Part shown: in pieces, positions 1-9,225 of the stretch
How the letters are laid out: every line of letters starts with the position of its first letter
How positions within the stretch are numbered: the first letter of the stretch is position 1
NCBI RefSeq assembly: GCF_030440535.1
Contig: NZ_CP047117.1
Span: forward strand, 1,364,001 to 1,428,000
Direction of reading: 5' to 3'
Length of the DNA: 64,000 bases
Source of the DNA: Corynebacterium capitovis DSM 44611
Lineage (GTDB): Bacteria; Actinomycetota; Actinomycetes; Mycobacteriales; Mycobacteriaceae
Made by a program: the position numbers and the translations under genes
Notes under the pieces: generated by a model
The model's database searches: none
What the model saw: the letters and a program-made list of their open reading frames with translations, nothing else
Told to the model about the DNA's origin: nothing

Positions 1-212
1 GAACTCCCCTCCAGGTTCGGGCTCCCGTCGCTGGGTCAACAACACCGCGCACTGCCCCCGCCACGGTGTGGGCAACGGGCCGAACCGTTGATTCCATGAC
101 CAATACAGTAGCCGTGTGTAACGTTGTGGTCTCTGGAGGAATTATCCCGTTTCGCTGGGTGCTGTACCGGGCGGAAGACCCCCTACCCCACCACATTCCC
201 AGGAGGTACTAC

Positions 213-1040
213 GTGTCTTGTGACCGGTCGCGCCGCGATCACGTCGATAAGAAAAGCGGCCCCGTAATTACGGACGCACTGGGTTCTGATGCGGCGGCGT
301 TGGAGCGAGAAGCTGGGCCACTCGGCCGCGCGCTCATTGCCACCGTGGATAAGGCGGCGCACCTCCAGTCGGGCACCGTGCGCTCGTACGTCGACAGGGT
401 CCGCCGGCACAACCCCGACGCGACCCCCGCAGAGGCGCAGGCGATCCTAGACAAGCACTTCCGCAACACGGTGTCAGGAACGGGTGCCGGTGCCGGGCTC
501 GCCGCTGCAATTCCGGGGATTGGTCTGCTCACGGGCAGTGCCGCGATCGCGGGTGAGTCCGTGGCCTTTTTGGACATCGCCGCATTTTACGCGATGGCCA
601 GCGCATACCTTCGCGGGGTTGACATCAATGACCCGGAGCGCCGCCGGGCGATTGTGCTCATCGTCCTGACCGGCGCGCAGGGCCTTTCCGTCGTGGACAC
701 GGTGCTGCGCACGGACGGCTCGGTACTGACGTCGATTGCAGGCCTATCCAAATTTTCGGGACCGCGCCTGGCGGAGGCCAATAGTATTCTCACGCGAACC
801 GCCTTAAAGGCCGTGACGAAGCGTCTGCGCCGAGCCTGGCTGGGCAAGCTGTTGCCGTTGGGCTTGGGCGCAGTTGCGGGGGCAAGCGCGAACCGCACAC
901 TCGCCGCAACCGTTGTTGAGAGCGTGGGCCCTAGCCTTGGCCCGTTGCCCGCTGCGTTCGATACCCCGCTGACCGAAGTGGAAAAACGAGACGAACCCGC
1001 AGCGAATGGGAAGAAGGGATTGTTCAAACGAAAGAATTAG
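213..1040 (+). CDS. Conserved integral membrane protein of unknown function
   Basis: The frame is open further upstream, but GTG 213 has a perfect AGGAGG (201-206) six bases before it, so this start is preferred over ATG 66; the product is about 275 aa. The middle is hydrophobic and Gly/Ala rich (about residues 92-130 and 145-165), loosely like EcsC-type membrane proteins, and the C-terminus is basic. No catalytic motif is recognised. The gene sits directly upstream of, and overlaps by about 13 bases, the proposed start of the ABC exporter, so co-translation is likely. The function is unknown; accessory role to the exporter is inference from position only. Confidence 0.75.
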   Translation: MSCDRSRRDHVDKKSGPVITDALGSDAAALEREAGPLGRALIATVDKAAHLQSGTVRSYVDRVRRHNPDATPAEAQAILDKHFRNTVSGTGAGAGLAAAIPGIGLLTGSAAIAGESVAFLDIAAFYAMASAYLRGVDINDPERRRAIVLIVLTGAQGLSVVDTVLRTDGSVLTSIAGLSKFSGPRLAEANSILTRTALKAVTKRLRRAWLGKLLPLGLGAVAGASANRTLAATVVESVGPSLGPLPAAFDTPLTEVEKRDEPAANGKKGLFKRKN

Positions 1041-4000
1041 GACACACCGACCTTGTACGGTTTTCTGTAGCCGCCAGCCCGTGGGCCGCGGCCGGCGCAT
1101 TCATTGCCGCTGCAATCGCCGCGTTCGGGCAAACCGCCCTGCCCGCGTTGACGGGGCGCGCCATCGATGTCGCGGTAGGTGCGACCCCTGGTTCTCTCTC
1201 CATCCTCGTTTGGGCCATGGTTGGCGTCGCGCTCGCGACCTTCGCGTTGTCGTGGGTGCGCCGTTTCGCCGGGGGCTGGTGGGCCGCCGGCAGCCAGCAC
1301 CGGGTGAGGCTCGGTTTGCTTCGCACGTTGCAGCGTCTCGACGGCCCCGGGCAGGACGACATCGTTACCGGCCAAATCGTCTCTCGCTCGATCACGGACT
1401 TAAACCAGTTCCACATGGTGCTCAGTTCGCTGCCCCTCTTTGCCACGCGGGCGCTTCAGCTCGCCGCCACCCTGGTCGTCATGTTCTCCGTCAATCCGGT
1501 GCTTACAGCAGCCTCCCTGGCCTGGGTGCCCCTTATTTTGTGGGAAGCCAACCGGTCACGTCGCGCTCTGTACGCCGCGACGTGGGTGAACCAGCAATCG
1601 GCGGCGGACTTGGCCTCCCACGTTGAACAGACTGTCTCGGGCGTCCGTGTTGTCAAGGCCTTCGGACGCGAGGAGCGGGCAATCGATGAGCTCGACCGGC
1701 TGGGCCGCCATCTCTACGCGGTGAAGATGCGCACCGCGCGACTGAGTGCCCGGTTCCAACCGCTGCTGTCGCAGTTGCCTAAAGTCGCATTGGTAGTCAC
1801 GATCGTCGCCGGGGGCCTCATCGCAATCCGCGGCGGAATGTCCGTGGGCGGGTTCGTCGCATTCACGGCGTACCTCACCTCTTTGACCAGCACGTTGTCT
1901 ATGCTGACCAACCAGTACGTGCGTTTGCAGATGGGACGCAGCTCGATAGACCGGCTCGGTGAGGTACTCGGGCTGCGCCCGTCCAGAGTCGAGCCCGCCA
2001 CACCGGCGGCCCTGCCCGACGGACCCACCGGCCTGCGTTTCGAAGACGTGAGCTTTTCCTCCGGCGGCCACCGCGTCCTTGACGGTTTCAGTCTCACCGT
2101 CAACCCCGGTGAGAGCGTGGCGATCGTCGGTCCCGCCGGCGCAGGTAAGTCCATGGCCGTCCAGCTCGCCGGCGCCTTTTACGAACCTGATGCGGGAGGC
2201 ATGTCGCTTATCGACGCCACCGCTCACCCGACCCCCTACACCGAGCTCACGACCACCCAGATTCGCTCGCGGGTGACGTGCGTTTTCGACGAGGCCTTCC
2301 TGTTCTCCTCTTCCATTCGCGACAACATAGCGATGGGAGCTCCGGGGGGTGCTTCCGAGGCCGACATCCGCCGGGCTGCCGCCCTCGCGCGAGCCGACGA
2401 GTTCATCGACGAGCTGCCTGCGGGATACGACACGGTGGTCGGCGAGCGCGGACTAACCCTGTCCGGCGGCCAGCGGCAGCGCGTCGCCCTGGCCCGGGCC
2501 TACCTGGCTAGGCCCGCCGTGCTCGTCCTCGACGACGCGACCAGTGCGATCGACGCGGAAAACGAGGCAGCCATTCTGTCCAACATGCGGCGTGAGCTCG
2601 CCGATACCGCCGTCATTGCGGTCGCCCACCGGCAGTCGACCGTGGACAGCGCGGACCGGGTCGTCGTGCTGCGGGAAGGCCGGGTCGTTGCCGACGGCCC
2701 GCGCGCCACGGTCATCTCCCATCCCGCGTACATAGAGCTGATGTCGCCCGCAGACAGGGTGGCGGTTGACCCCGAGCCCTCCCACGAGCGGTTGTGGCCG
2801 CACGTCGTAAGGGCCGGCCAGGAGCACGTCCCCGCTCCGGTCCGCGGCGCGGTGGTGGCCGACGACGCGCTGCGAAGGCGGGTGGAAACACTGCCGCCGG
2901 CGACCGAGGAGCCGCACCTAGCGGCAGAGCGTCTGCGGCGCGCGTCCCGCCCATTTCGAGTGCGCGATCTCTTCAGCTCGGTGAAATGGCTCATCGTAGC
3001 GTCGATCGCGCTCCTGGTCATCGGTGTGCTCGCCGACCTCGCCTTCCCGACCCTCATTCGGACTGCCATCGACCGGGGAATTACGCCGGCCGAGCCCGAC
3101 GCGCTGTGGCTCGTGGGCGTTGCGGCGCTCGCGACAGTCGTCGTGGCCTGGGCCGCGGATGCCACGATGACGGTCCTGAGCTCGCGCGCGGGTGAGCGCC
3201 TCCTCTACGGGCTGCGCCTTCGCAGTTATGCGCATGTTCAGCAGCTCGGTCTGAGCTATTTCGAGCGCACGCTCTCGGGCAAGATCATGACCCGCATGAC
3301 CACGGACATCGATACCCTGTCCAGCTTCTTGCAAACAGGCCTAGCGCAGGCGGTTGTGTCCGTGGGAACGCTAGTGGGTGTGAGTGCCATGTTGGTGGCC
3401 ACAGATGCCCCACTCACCCTCGTCGCCCTCGCCGCGGTTCCTGTGATTGCGGGTACCACGTGGGCCTTCCGGATCATCTCGAAGCACCTCTACGAGGCCA
3501 CGCGCACGCAGATTTCCCTTGTCAACGGTGAGTTCGCAGAGCTGATTGGGGGCATCCGGGCAACGCAAATGCACAGGGGGGAGGAGTCCGCCGAGCGCGC
3601 GTTCGCCGACCAGGCCGACCTCTACCGTCGTTACAGAGTGCGCTCCGCGATTCTCATGGCGACCTACTTCCCCGGCATGCAGGCAATTTCCCAGATCATG
3701 ACGGCTATCATCATCGCCGTCGGCGGGCAACGCGTCGCTGCTGGGGATCTCAAGGTGGGGATCCTGGTCGCGTTCACGATGTACCTCGGCCAGCTCTACG
3801 GGCCGATCCAGCAGCTGGGTCAAATCTTCGACTCGTGGCAGCAAGCGACGGTCTCGTTCACTCGCATCACGGGGCTGCTTCGCACTTCGACGACCGTGCC
3901 GGACTCCGGGACGTCGCGCGGTGCGGCTGAGGCCGCGCGCGGGCCGCTGAGCTTCGACAACGTCACCTTCGGCTACGCCGATTCGGACCCGGTTCTTCAC

Positions 4001-4660
4001 GACCTCAACGTCACCTTCCGCCCCGGTGAAACTATCGCGCTGGTGGGCCCGACCGGGGCCGGGAAGTCCACCGTCGTCAAGCTCCTCGCCCGGTTTTACG
4101 ATCCGACCCGGGGCACCGTGAGGGCGTCGACAAGCGATATTGCCTCCTTCCCTCTCAGCCAGTGGCGACGCGCAGCCGCCCAGGTCCCGCAGGAGACCTA
4201 CCTCTTTCCTGGCACCGTGGCCGAGAACATCGCGTACGGAGTCGACGGCGCGACTAACGCCGATATTGAAAACGCGGTGCGCCGAATCGGCGGGCTGGGG
4301 GTCATTGGGGCGATCCCCGGGGGTTTCAACCACCCAGTCGGCGAACGTGGCCGCGGTCTGAGTTCGGGCCAGCGCCAGATCATCGCCCTCGCGCGCGCCG
4401 AGCTGCTCGACCCGCCGCTACTTCTTCTCGACGAAGCCACCGCCACCCTCGATCCGGCAACCGAGAGGGAGGTGCTCGTCGCCTCAGAGCGGGCGGCAAC
4501 AGGCCGCACCTGCCTCGTCGTGGCTCACCGCCTGGCAACGGCGGCGCGCGCCGACCGAGTACTTGTCATCGACAAAGGACGTATCATTGAGGACGGCTCC
4601 CACGAAACCCTCCTTGAGCGGGGTGGCCGGTACGCCCGGATGTGGTCAGTCCACCGCTAA
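1028..4660 (+). CDS. Fused two-half ABC exporter (TMD-NBD-TMD-NBD)
   Basis: One polypeptide carries two ABC exporter halves. The first has a transmembrane domain, Walker A GPAGAGKS near codon 2131 and signature LSGGQ. Its Walker B ends in LDDA rather than LDEA, so the first ATP site is degenerate. The second half has Walker A GPTGAGKS near 4045, signature LSSGQ and a canonical LDEA. Asymmetric sites like these are typical of heterodimeric exporters. The first canonical start in frame is TTG 1148, but the frame from 1031 to 1147 encodes a normal exporter N-terminus and first membrane helix. It contains no ATG, GTG or TTG. ACG 1028 has AAGAAGGG nine bases upstream and would give about 1210 aa; from TTG 1148 it is 1170 aa without helix 1. 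The substrate is unknown; lipid or drug export is the family norm. Confidence 0.85.
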   Translation, partial: TKELGHTDLVRFSVAASPWAAAGAFIAAAIAAFGQTALPALTGRAIDVAVGATPGSLSILVWAMVGVALATFALSWVRRFAGGWWAAGSQHRVRLGLLRTLQRLDGPGQDDIVTGQIVSRSITDLNQFHMVLSSLPLFATRALQLAATLVVMFSVNPVLTAASLAWVPLILWEANRSRRALYAATWVNQQSAADLASHVEQTVSGVRVVKAFGREERAIDELDRLGRHLYAVKMRTARLSARFQPLLSQLPKVALVVTIVAGGLIAIRGGMSVGGFVAFTAYLTSLTSTLSMLTNQYVRLQMGRSSIDRLGEVLGLRPSRVEPATPAALPDGPTGLRFEDVSFSSGGHRVLDGFSLTVNPGESVAIVGPAGAGKSMAVQLAGAFYEPDAGGMSLIDATAHPTPYTELTTTQIRSRVTCVFDEAFLFSSSIRDNIAMGAPGGASEADIRRAAALARADEFIDELPAGYDTVVGERGLTLSGGQRQRVALARAYLARPAVLVLDDATSAIDAENEAAILSNMRRELADTAVIAVAHRQSTVDSADRVVVLREGRVVADGPRATVISHPAYIELMSPADRVAVDPEPSHERLWPHVVRAGQEHVPAPVRGAVVADDALRRRVETLPPATEEPHLAAERLRRASRPFRVRDLFSSVKWLIVASIALLVIGVLADLAFPTLIRTAIDRGITPAEPDALWLVGVAALATVVVAWAADATMTVLSSRAGERLLYGLRLRSYAHVQQLGLSYFERTLSGKIMTRMTTDIDTLSSFLQTGLAQAVVSVGTLVGVSAMLVATDAPLTLVALAAVPVIAGTTWAFRIISKHLYEATRTQISLVNGEFAELIGGIRATQMHRGEESAERAFADQADLYRRYRVRSAILMATYFPGMQAISQIMTAIIIAVGGQRVAAGDLKVGILVAFTMYLGQLYGPIQQLGQIFDSWQQATVSFTRITGLLRTSTTVPDSGTSRGAAEAARGPLSFDNVTFGYADSDPVLHDLNVTFRPGETIALVGPTGAGKSTVVKLLARFYDPTRGTVRASTSDIASFPLSQWRRAAAQVPQETYLFPGTVAENIAYGVDGATNADIENAVRRIGGLGVIGAIPGGFNHPVGERGRGLSSGQRQIIALARAELLDPPLLLLDEATATLDPATEREVLVASERAATGRTCLVVAHRLATAARADRVLVIDKGRIIEDGSHETLLERGGRYARMWSVHR

Positions 4661-4728
4661 CGGGGGTGGCGGGCGCGCGAACCGAACACCGTCCCCGAGA
4701 CAAGTTAGCGCGCAGCCTAGGGGCGCAA

Positions 4729-4757
4729 TTAAAGTCAATGGAAACTTACGCTTAACT
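4729..4757 (+). promoter_or_regulatory. Predicted odhA promoter
   Basis: TTAAAG (4729-4734) and TTAACT (4752-4757) are separated by exactly 17 bases, upstream of odhA with a short leader containing a GA-rich ribosome-binding region. The match to corynebacterial housekeeping promoters is moderate and no start site is known. Confidence 0.4.
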
Positions 4758-4786
4758 AAACCCGAGAAGAGAGGCGAGTTCCTGCC

Positions 4787-7700
4787 GTGAGCAGCGAAAA
4801 CAGTTTCGGCCAGAACGACTGGCTGGTGGATGAGATGTACCAGCAGTTCCACAAGGATCCGAACTCCGTGGACAAGGAGTGGCGCGAGCTGTTCGAGAAG
4901 AAAGGCACCCCCGGAACTGCGACGGGCGCCTCTACTCCCGCCGCCTCCCCCACCCCCGCGTCCACCGCGTCCACCGCGTCCACCAAGGAAAAGGACGCGA
5001 AGGCGGCCGAGCGTGTCCGGACGGACCCTCAGCTCTCCGCGACAACGGCCGCCCCGAGCCAAGACGGGCGTGCTACAAAGGTAGACCAAGCAGCCTCGGA
5101 TGCACTGACCGAGCGGACGAAGCGGACGAAGGTTCTTCAAAAGCCCAAAACCTCTCCGCTGGATAAGCTGTCCTCCGTCTCCACCGAGCCGGGCGAGGTC
5201 CAGCTCAAGGGCGCGTTCAAGGCCATTGCCAAGAACATGAACGAGTCACTGTCCGTGCCGACTGCCACGACGGTGCGCGACATGCCGGTCAAGCTCATGT
5301 TTGAGAACCGCTCGCTGGTCAACGACCACCTCAAGCGCACCCGCGGTGGCAAGATCTCCTTCACTCACATTATTGGCTACGCCATTGTCCAGGCCACTAA
5401 GCTCCACCCGGACATGAACAAGAGCTACCGCGAGGAGGGCTCCAAGTCCTTCGCGGTCCAGCCTGAACACATTAACCTCGGCCTGGCCATTGACCTCCCC
5501 CAGAAGGACGGGTCCCGGTCGCTCGTCGTGGCGGCAATCAAGGAATGCGAGCGCCTGACCTTCGACAAGTTCGTCGCCGCGTACGAAGGCATCGTGGAGC
5601 GCGCCCGCGTGGGCAAGCTGAAGATGGATGACTTCCAAGGCGTCACCATCCAGCTGACTAACCCGGGCGGCATTGGAACCCGGCACTCCATCCCGCGCCT
5701 GACCAAAGGACAGGGAACTATCGTCGGTGTCGGTGCGATGGATTACCCGGCGGAGTTCGCCGGTGCCTCTCAGGACCGGCTTGCGGAGCTGGGCGTGGGC
5801 AAGCTGGTCACGCTCACCTCCACCTACGACCACCGCGTGATCCAAGGCGCGGAGAGCGGTGAGTTCCTCCGCGACATCTCGCAGCTTCTTATCGACGATA
5901 AGTTCTGGAACGACATCTTCACCGCGATGGAAATCCCCTACGCCCCGCTCCGTTGGGCGCAGGACCTTCCGAACTCGGGCATTAACAAGGACACCCGCGT
6001 CATGCAGCTGATCGAGGCGTACCGCTCCCGCGGTCACCTCATCGCCGACACGAACCCGCTTCGCTGGCACCAGCCGGGTCTGCCCCGCCCCGACGCCCGC
6101 GACCTCGATATGGAGACCCACGGCCTGACGCTGTGGGACCTTGACCGCACATTCCACGTCGGCGGGTTCGGAGGTAAGGAAACGATGGCCCTGCGCGAGG
6201 TCGTCTCCCGCCTTCGCGCAGCCTACACCCTCCACGTGGGTGCCGAATACACCCACGTCCTTGACCGTGACGAGCGCGAATGGCTGCGCGACCGCGTTGA
6301 GGCCGGGATGCCCAAACCCACGAACGCCGAGCAGAAGTACATCCTGCAGAAGCTCAACGCAGCCGAGGCTTTCGAGAACTTCCTGCAGACGAAGTACCTG
6401 GGCCAGAAGCGCTTTTCCCTAGAAGGCGCCGAAACCCTCATCCCGCTTATGGACGCTGTCATTGACACCGCCGCCGGCCAGGGGCTGGACGAGGTTGTGA
6501 TCGGCATGCCTCACCGTGGCCGTCTAAACGTCCTGTTCAATATCGTCGGCAAGCCCGTGGCCACCATCTTCAACGAGTTCGAGGGCAATATGCAGTCCGC
6601 CCAGCAGGGCGGGTCCGGCGACGTCAAGTACCACCTCGGCTTCCAGGGTGAGCACATCCAGATGTTCGGTGACGGCGAGATCAAGGTATCCCTTGCCGCG
6701 AACCCGTCTCACCTGGAGGCGGTCGACCCGGTCATGGTGGGCATCGCCCGCGCGAAAGATGACAAGCTCAGAAACGAGCAGGGGCGCACTGACCACCCGG
6801 TAGTCCCGCTTATGCTCCACGGCGATGCGTCCTTCGCTGGCCTCGGCATCGTCCAGGAAACCCTGAACCTCTCCAACCTCAACGGCTACTCCGTCGGCGG
6901 AACCGTGCACATCGTGGTGAACAACCAGATCGGTTTCACCACCACGCCCGACGCCGGCCGTTCCACGTACTACGCCACCGACCTGGCAAAGGGCTTCGAC
7001 TGCCCCGTCTTTCACGTCAATGGTGACGACCCGGAAGCCGCAGCCTGGGTCGCGCAGCTCGCGACGGAATACCGCCGCGAGTTTGGCAAGGACGTCTTCA
7101 TCGACCTGATCTGCTACCGCCTCCGCGGCCACAACGAGGCCGATGACCCCACCGTGACGCAGCCGTTGATGTACGAGCAGATCCAGTCCCACCCGACGGT
7201 TCGTACGCGCTATACCAACGACCTCATCGGACGTGGCGACATCACCGAAGAAGAGGCCGAGATCGCAGCCCGCGACTTCCACGACCAGCTTGATTCGGTC
7301 TTCTCGGACATCAAGGCGAGCGAGGGCAAACCCAGCGAGCAGACCGGCATCACCGAGGCCCAAAAGCTCACCCGCGGTTTGGACACGTCCATATCTCGCG
7401 AGACCTTCGAGCGGCTGGCACGCTCCTACTCCTCACTGCCGGACGACTTCACCCCGAACAAGCGGTTGAACTCAGTGCTCAAGAAGAGGGGCAACTCGCT
7501 TAACGACGGCGACATCGACTGGGGCTGGGGCGAGCTGCTCGCATTCGGCTCGCTTGCCGAGCAGGGTAAGTCCGTTCGCCTGGCTGGTGAAGATTCCCAG
7601 CGCGGGACGTTTACCCAGCGCCACGCAGTGCTCTACGACCCGGAGACGGGCCGCAGCTACAACCCGCTGCACGAAAACGCCGTCGAGGCCGGCAACGATG

Positions 7701-8584
7701 GACGCTTTGAGGTCGTCAACTCAGCGCTGACCGAATACGCCGGCTTGGGCTTTGAGTACGGCTACACCGTGGGCAATTCCGATGCCGTCGTCGCATGGGA
7801 GGCGCAGTTCGGTGACTTCGCCAACGGTGCGCAGACGATCATCGACGAGTACATCGCCTCTGGTGAAACCAAGTGGGGCGAGCTGTCGTCGCTTATCACC
7901 CTCCTGCCCCACGGTTACGAAGGGCAGGGCCCGGACCACTCCTCGGCCCGTATCGAGCGCTTCCTGCAGCTCGTTGCGGAGGGGTCGATGACGGTGGCCC
8001 AGCCGTCGACCCCGGCAAACCACTTCCACCTGCTCCGGCGCCAAGCGCTGGGTGAGATGAAGCGCCCGCTCATCGTCTTCACACCGAAATCGATGCTGCG
8101 CAACAAGGCAGCTGTGTCGCAGCCAGCCGATTTCACCGATGTGAAGAAGTTCCAATCAGTCATCGACGACCCGGCCTTCGTCACCCTCGACAACACCCGC
8201 GTCGAGGGGGCCGACCCGAACTCCGTCGAAACGATCATGCTGTGCTCCGGCAAGATCTACTACGAGCTGGACAAGCGTCGCCAGAAGGACAAGAGGACGG
8301 ACGTCGCGATCATCCGCATCGAAATGCTGCACCCGATCCCCTTCAACCGTCTGCAGGACGCCTTCGCGAACTACCCGAACGCGAAGCAGGTCCGCTGGGT
8401 ACAAGACGAGCCCGCGAACCAAGGCGCGTGGCCGTTCTACAACGAGCACCTGCGCCGTTTCATCCCGGATATGCCCGAGATGGTGCGCGTGTCCCGCCGC
8501 GCGCAGTCGACAACCGCGACGGGCGTTGCCAAGGTGCACCAGATGGAGGATAAGCAGGTCCTCGACGAGGCATTTGCCGCGTAA
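4787..8584 (+). CDS. odhA: 2-oxoglutarate dehydrogenase, fused E2 acyltransferase and E1 (OdhA/Kgd)
   Basis: This is the actinobacterial fusion of a lipoamide-independent succinyltransferase (E2 core) with the thiamine-diphosphate E1 of the oxoglutarate dehydrogenase complex in the TCA cycle. The order is a short N-terminal segment, a Pro/Ala/Thr-rich linker (about 40-70), an E2 catalytic domain (about 115-360) with DHRVIQG and active-site His near 349, then the E1 domain. E1 motifs are GMPHRGRLN (near 576), HGDASFAG (near 678) and NNQIGFTT (near 713). The length of 1265 aa is normal for the family. In corynebacteria the lipoyl and E3 functions come from the pyruvate dehydrogenase subunits, and the phosphoprotein OdhI inhibits E1; these points are family knowledge. 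The start is GTG 4787 behind a GA-rich leader. A 9-bp unit (GCGTCCACC) is repeated in the linker near 4959-4985. Confidence 0.97.
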   Translation: MSSENSFGQNDWLVDEMYQQFHKDPNSVDKEWRELFEKKGTPGTATGASTPAASPTPASTASTASTKEKDAKAAERVRTDPQLSATTAAPSQDGRATKVDQAASDALTERTKRTKVLQKPKTSPLDKLSSVSTEPGEVQLKGAFKAIAKNMNESLSVPTATTVRDMPVKLMFENRSLVNDHLKRTRGGKISFTHIIGYAIVQATKLHPDMNKSYREEGSKSFAVQPEHINLGLAIDLPQKDGSRSLVVAAIKECERLTFDKFVAAYEGIVERARVGKLKMDDFQGVTIQLTNPGGIGTRHSIPRLTKGQGTIVGVGAMDYPAEFAGASQDRLAELGVGKLVTLTSTYDHRVIQGAESGEFLRDISQLLIDDKFWNDIFTAMEIPYAPLRWAQDLPNSGINKDTRVMQLIEAYRSRGHLIADTNPLRWHQPGLPRPDARDLDMETHGLTLWDLDRTFHVGGFGGKETMALREVVSRLRAAYTLHVGAEYTHVLDRDEREWLRDRVEAGMPKPTNAEQKYILQKLNAAEAFENFLQTKYLGQKRFSLEGAETLIPLMDAVIDTAAGQGLDEVVIGMPHRGRLNVLFNIVGKPVATIFNEFEGNMQSAQQGGSGDVKYHLGFQGEHIQMFGDGEIKVSLAANPSHLEAVDPVMVGIARAKDDKLRNEQGRTDHPVVPLMLHGDASFAGLGIVQETLNLSNLNGYSVGGTVHIVVNNQIGFTTTPDAGRSTYYATDLAKGFDCPVFHVNGDDPEAAAWVAQLATEYRREFGKDVFIDLICYRLRGHNEADDPTVTQPLMYEQIQSHPTVRTRYTNDLIGRGDITEEEAEIAARDFHDQLDSVFSDIKASEGKPSEQTGITEAQKLTRGLDTSISRETFERLARSYSSLPDDFTPNKRLNSVLKKRGNSLNDGDIDWGWGELLAFGSLAEQGKSVRLAGEDSQRGTFTQRHAVLYDPETGRSYNPLHENAVEAGNDGRFEVVNSALTEYAGLGFEYGYTVGNSDAVVAWEAQFGDFANGAQTIIDEYIASGETKWGELSSLITLLPHGYEGQGPDHSSARIERFLQLVAEGSMTVAQPSTPANHFHLLRRQALGEMKRPLIVFTPKSMLRNKAAVSQPADFTDVKKFQSVIDDPAFVTLDNTRVEGADPNSVETIMLCSGKIYYELDKRRQKDKRTDVAIIRIEMLHPIPFNRLQDAFANYPNAKQVRWVQDEPANQGAWPFYNEHLRRFIPDMPEMVRVSRRAQSTTATGVAKVHQMEDKQVLDEAFAA

Positions 8585-8595
8585 ACCGGCCTAGC

Positions 8596-8632
8596 TAAAG
8601 CCGGTCGCCCGCTTCGCGGGTGGCCGGCTTTA
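8596..8632. terminator. Bidirectional hairpin terminator between odhA and the stress-protein gene
   Basis: The outer arms TAAAGCCGG (8596-8604) and CCGGCTTTA (8624-8632) pair perfectly. They enclose an internal loop and a second stem CCCGC/GCGGG around TTC. The A-rich and T-rich ends suit termination from both sides. It overlaps the stop codon of the minus-strand gene. Confidence 0.75.
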
Positions 8633-9127
8633 CTTCTGCGTGGAGGTGCCGATCCCCATAGCCGCAATCGCATCACGCGCACGTTCCGCCGTCGCGGGGT
8701 CGCATACAACGTCATACCGTCCGGCGACAATCGCGGTGCTGGAGGAGAAGTCCCGCTGCCCTCCCGTCATGGCGTAGCTGATGGCAGCAAACACCATGCC
8801 GAAGATGGCACCGATGACGAGGGATGTCGCAAACACGACCCACCCCGCACCGGGAACCGCGAAGAGGGCGAATATGAGCCCGATGAAAATGCCCAACCAG
8901 GCTCCGGAGAGCGCGCCCCCGCCCACGACGCGGGGCCATGTAAGGCGCCCTACGACTTTTTCCACCTGCATCAGGTCGACGCCGACGATGGACAGGTCTT
9001 CGACGGGAAATTCCTGGTCAGAGAGGCCGTCCACGGCCCGCTGGGCATCGGAATAGGTTGTAAAACTGCCAACGGGCCAGCCTGCGGGCCGCTCGGGGAC
9101 TGACTTTCGCTGCACCTGGTTTGCCAT
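8630..9127 (-). CDS. General-stress-protein-like membrane protein (YflT/GSP17M domain)
   Basis: This is a 165-aa protein. The N-terminal half (from GSFTTYSDAQRAVDGL) resembles the GSP17M/YflT domain of general stress proteins. Two hydrophobic helices around residues 75-125 follow, and the C-terminal part resembles the second half of the same fold. ATG 9127 follows a GGAGG ribosome-binding site. The frame is open to 9238 but the upstream part has no support. The gene is convergent with odhA and divergent from mrp. The exact role is unknown; stress association is family knowledge. Confidence 0.8.
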   Translation of the reverse strand: MANQVQRKSVPERPAGWPVGSFTTYSDAQRAVDGLSDQEFPVEDLSIVGVDLMQVEKVVGRLTWPRVVGGGALSGAWLGIFIGLIFALFAVPGAGWVVFATSLVIGAIFGMVFAAISYAMTGGQRDFSSSTAIVAGRYDVVCDPATAERARDAIAAMGIGTSTQK

Positions 9128-9211
9128 GGGGCCTCCGTAGTTTCTGTAGATCAACCGTCTGAGGGAAAGTCTACTGGCACCGGCCGCAGGCGCTACGTTT
9201 TCAACCGGTCC

Positions 9212-9217
9212 TATAAT
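9212..9217 (+). promoter_or_regulatory. Consensus -10 box for leaderless mrp transcript
   Basis: TATAAT, a perfect -10 hexamer, ends eight bases before ATG 9226. No Shine-Dalgarno sequence fits between them, so transcription probably starts at or next to the start codon. Confidence 0.6.
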
Positions 9218-9225
9218 GGTCCCAC

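Noticed and set aside
3371..4333. 320-aa minus-strand open frame
   Set aside because: Lies opposite the second half of the ABC exporter, has no ribosome-binding site and no domain.
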